Both the position numbers and the translations under genes were made by a program. Under the pieces are notes generated by a model. It was given only the letters and a program-made list of their open reading frames with translations, ran no database searches and was not told the DNA's origin. DNA of 64,000 nt from JAZDGX01 sp964482205 (GTDB lineage: Bacteria; Eisenbacteria; RBG-16-71-46; CAIMUX01; WJJG01), in contig CAYZWI010000015.1 of assembly GCA_964482205.1 (NCBI GenBank), positions 1 to 64,000 of the forward strand, written 5' to 3'. This document shows, piece after piece, positions 61,661 to 64,000 of the stretch (position 1 is its first letter; the number at the start of each line of letters is the position of its first letter).

Positions 61661-63832
61661 TCATTCCTCCGCTGGCTCCTTGCGGTTTTCGTCCGCCGGC
61701 TCCTTCAGCGGCTTTCCCAGAACATAGTGATCGAACCAGGCGATGTCCCATTCGAGCTTCGCTTTCCTGTAGGCGTACTTCACCAGGCCGTGCCCTTGCC
61801 CCGGGTAAACGACGAGCTCGGACGGGATGCCGAGGTAGAAGTCGAGCCCGCGGAAGAGCGCCTTCGAATGTGGTGGCGGAACGCGCGGGTCGTTTCCGCC
61901 CACATGAATCAGAGTCGGGGTCTTCACTTCATCGAGGCTCCAGAGCGGCGAGGCCTTCAAGTACTCTTCCGGCTTCTCCCACGGAAGGCCTTGCATGTAG
62001 TTGATGACATGGCCCGGCGTGTCCTCGATCCCCCACTGGAGCGCCATGTCGAGCGTGCCCGCCCCGCTCGATGCGGCCTTGAACCGGTCGGTGTGAGTGA
62101 TGACGCAGTTGGTGACGAGGCCACCGTTGCTCCAGCCCGAGACCGCCATCTTCTCCGGGTCGGCGATCCCGCGCTCGATCAGCATGTCGACGCCCTCGAG
62201 GACATCTTCGACTTCGATCTCGCACTCCGCGCCGATCAGGTCGGTGAGGAATTCGTCCCCGTATCCGGTCGAGCCTCTGTAGTTGGGCGCGAAGACCGCC
62301 CATCCGAGCGACGGCCAGAGCCCGCGCCCGTAGATCCAGTATTCGAAGTAGTAGGTGTCGGCCGCGGTCGGCCCGCCGTGCAAAGCGACATGCAGCGGCA
62401 GGGCCGTGCCGGGCTGGTAGTCGTGCGGCAACTCGAGAATGCCTTCGACCGTGTCGCCCTTCGCTCCCACCCACTTGACGATTTCGATTTGCGGCAGCTT
62501 CCAGGTGTCCACCTGCGGATTGATGCGCGTGATGCGGCGGAGATTCGGCTTGCCGCTCGTCGATGTCACGAAGATGTCGTTCGGTTGCGTGACATCGCCC
62601 AGGACCGCGGCGAGAAGAGATCCGTCGGGCGATAGGTGGAAGTTCTTCGCCACCCAGTCGCCGGGCGTGAGGATGTCGAAGCGTCCCTGCCCGCCGCGCC
62701 TCACCTTCCGTATGCAGGCCACACGAACGCGCGCCTTCTCCTCGGCCATGAGACAGAGGTCGTGGGACGCTCCGATCCACTGCAGGCGGCCGGATCCGCC
62801 CAGCGAGAACTCGTTCTCGCGCGCGAGGCGCTGGGTGAAGACCTCGCCGTCGCCGAAATGCGCGACGAGAAACTCGGTTGGGTATCCGTCGAAGTCGACG
62901 TGGAACGCGAGCATGGAGGCGTCGGCGGACCAGGCGAGACCGCCGAGCCAGCCGTACGGGCTCGGGGCCTCCTCGCGCCACAGCCTGTCGGGAATGGCCG
63001 TCGTCGCCCGCGTGTCGCGATCCCAGACATCGATGCGCGAGAGACCCTCGTTGGTGATCAGCTCCTCGGTGGGCGTCGTCACCATCGCGATCCGCTTCCC
63101 GTTCGGAGAGACGGCGAATTCACCGATGACGCGGTTCTCGTCGATCAGCTTCTCGGTTCGCCAGGTCACCAGGTCGAGCGCCCAGAGCTCGCTGTAGTTC
63201 ATCACGCCCTTGCCGTATTCGAGGTCCTTGTACTCCTCCTTCATTTCCTTCCAAGGGTCCTCGACCTCCTCGCTCGACTTCACGAAGTAGAGAGTTCTTC
63301 CGTCCCGCGAGAGTGCGTACGCCTCCACCCCGTCCTTGAAGCGCGTGACGGGAACCGGCTCTTGCCCATCGAGGGAGACCTTCCACACCTGGGTCTTGCC
63401 GTTGCAGGGAGGCGGATCCTCTGCCTGGCCGCACGCGGTCGTGAAGTAGAGCCAACGGCTGTCGGGGCTCCATTGGGGATTGTCATCGTTCCCTGGATCG
63501 AAGGTGACGCGGCGGAGCGCTTGGGTCTTCGCATTCACGATCCAGATGTCCGTGTGGCGGGTGTCCGCTTCGAGGTCCCAGCGTTGCTCGACGATCGCGA
63601 CATGTTCCCCGTCGGGCGCGACCTCGCAGCCGGAGATGAACCCTTGGGTGAAGTAGTCCTCGACCGTGATGTCGTGGGTTCGCTGCTGCGCCGCTGATGG
63701 CGCAAACAGAGCGCCGAGCAGAATCGCCCCGATGACAGACACGATGACGAAGGGACGAAAGACCGGCGGTTCCCCAGCTCCGCCGCGGACGAGGGCGAGG
63801 CCGAAGGCAAGGGTGAAGGCTCGTTTCGGCAT
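61661..63832 (-). CDS. S9-family serine peptidase (prolyl oligopeptidase type), exported
   Basis: This protein of about 723 aa has an N-terminal hydrophobic export segment (about residues 20-50). A WD-like beta-propeller follows (about 55-440; WSPDSRWLYF, LSRDGRTLYFV and VSPNGKRIAMV). The alpha/beta-hydrolase domain has YRGSTGYGDEFL, the nucleophile Ser568 in GWSNGG, Asp648 in GGNDPRVP and His681 in GQGHG. It should release peptides from oligopeptides in the periplasm or outside, which the adjacent transporter could import. The start at 63832 has GAGGAG upstream; 63847 is an alternative. Confidence 0.92.
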   Translation of the reverse strand: MPKRAFTLAFGLALVRGGAGEPPVFRPFVIVSVIGAILLGALFAPSAAQQRTHDITVEDYFTQGFISGCEVAPDGEHVAIVEQRWDLEADTRHTDIWIVNAKTQALRRVTFDPGNDDNPQWSPDSRWLYFTTACGQAEDPPPCNGKTQVWKVSLDGQEPVPVTRFKDGVEAYALSRDGRTLYFVKSSEEVEDPWKEMKEEYKDLEYGKGVMNYSELWALDLVTWRTEKLIDENRVIGEFAVSPNGKRIAMVTTPTEELITNEGLSRIDVWDRDTRATTAIPDRLWREEAPSPYGWLGGLAWSADASMLAFHVDFDGYPTEFLVAHFGDGEVFTQRLARENEFSLGGSGRLQWIGASHDLCLMAEEKARVRVACIRKVRRGGQGRFDILTPGDWVAKNFHLSPDGSLLAAVLGDVTQPNDIFVTSTSGKPNLRRITRINPQVDTWKLPQIEIVKWVGAKGDTVEGILELPHDYQPGTALPLHVALHGGPTAADTYYFEYWIYGRGLWPSLGWAVFAPNYRGSTGYGDEFLTDLIGAECEIEVEDVLEGVDMLIERGIADPEKMAVSGWSNGGLVTNCVITHTDRFKAASSGAGTLDMALQWGIEDTPGHVINYMQGLPWEKPEEYLKASPLWSLDEVKTPTLIHVGGNDPRVPPPHSKALFRGLDFYLGIPSELVVYPGQGHGLVKYAYRKAKLEWDIAWFDHYVLGKPLKEPADENRKEPAEE

Positions 63833-64000
63833 GCTGCTGCTCCTCATTGCGTGCCTCACAGGAATCCGGGCGGGCCAACGCACGTGAACATCCTCTCCGC
63901 CTGGAGCCGTTCGGCAACCGTGCAACGATACCGTGACTGCGTGCGTTGGGCGAGTCGAAAAGGGGCGCGCTTGGCAGAGTACGGTCGAGGGCGGCTGTTT

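Overview
The window comes from a high-GC, diderm (Gram-negative-type) bacterium. It encodes outer-membrane beta-barrels, a FadL-type porin, many lipobox lipoproteins and many Sec-secreted proteins. Several secreted proteins end in a FlgD/T9SS-like C-terminal domain. A second set ends in a short W-G-x-[VIL]-K-x-x-[YF]-R peptide. No rRNA, tRNA, CRISPR array, phage or insertion sequence was recognised. The overall style suggests an uncultured FCB-group lineage such as Eisenbacteria or Krumholzibacteriota; that placement is inference only.

Layout. 0.2-5.0 kb: a small lipoprotein, then a leftward MacA-MacB-type ABC export operon (adaptor, ATPase, two permeases). 5.3-20.2 kb: a subtilase-fold protein that lacks the catalytic Ser, an OPT-family transporter, a YbaY-NlpE-META envelope protein, two small barrel proteins, a PDZ lipoprotein, an HExxH/leucine-rich-repeat lipoprotein, an FG-GAP-type secreted protein, an EcsC-like protein and a Gmad2-GerMN protein. 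20.4-24.5 kb: sodium-pumping decarboxylase genes oadG-oadA-oadB and a lipoprotein. 24.5-28.6 kb: two tagged secreted proteins flanking a PadR regulator and a membrane protein. 28.6-31.0 kb: an HgdB-like double-cubane-type protein, its HgdC-like activase and a TOBE protein. 31.3-39.2 kb: FadL, a tagged beta-helix protein, a small methyltransferase, and an amidohydrolase and a metallo-beta-lactamase-fold protein that share a C-terminal TPR module, then a DinB-like protein.

39.3-58.2 kb is a coherent beta-1,3-glucan (laminarin-type) utilisation locus. It holds GH17, two GH16 enzymes, a GH94/149/161-type phosphorylase, GH1, a clan GH-A glycosidase fused to what looks like an outer-membrane beta-barrel, glycan-binding-type proteins, a GPH-type sugar symporter and a ROK repressor. 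Four matching 23-bp palindromes, CTTTGTTCGG-N3-CCGAACAAAG and variants, sit on the promoters that control all of these genes. I read them as the operator of one regulon. 58.3-63.9 kb: another tagged secreted protein, a POT-like peptide transporter and an S9 peptidase.

The best candidate for an undescribed system is the WGxxKxxYR C-terminal tag. It is found on five otherwise mostly unrelated exported proteins. In one case two paralogues with the same body differ in carrying either this tag or the FlgD-like domain, which suggests the two modules are alternative C-terminal targeting or attachment signals.
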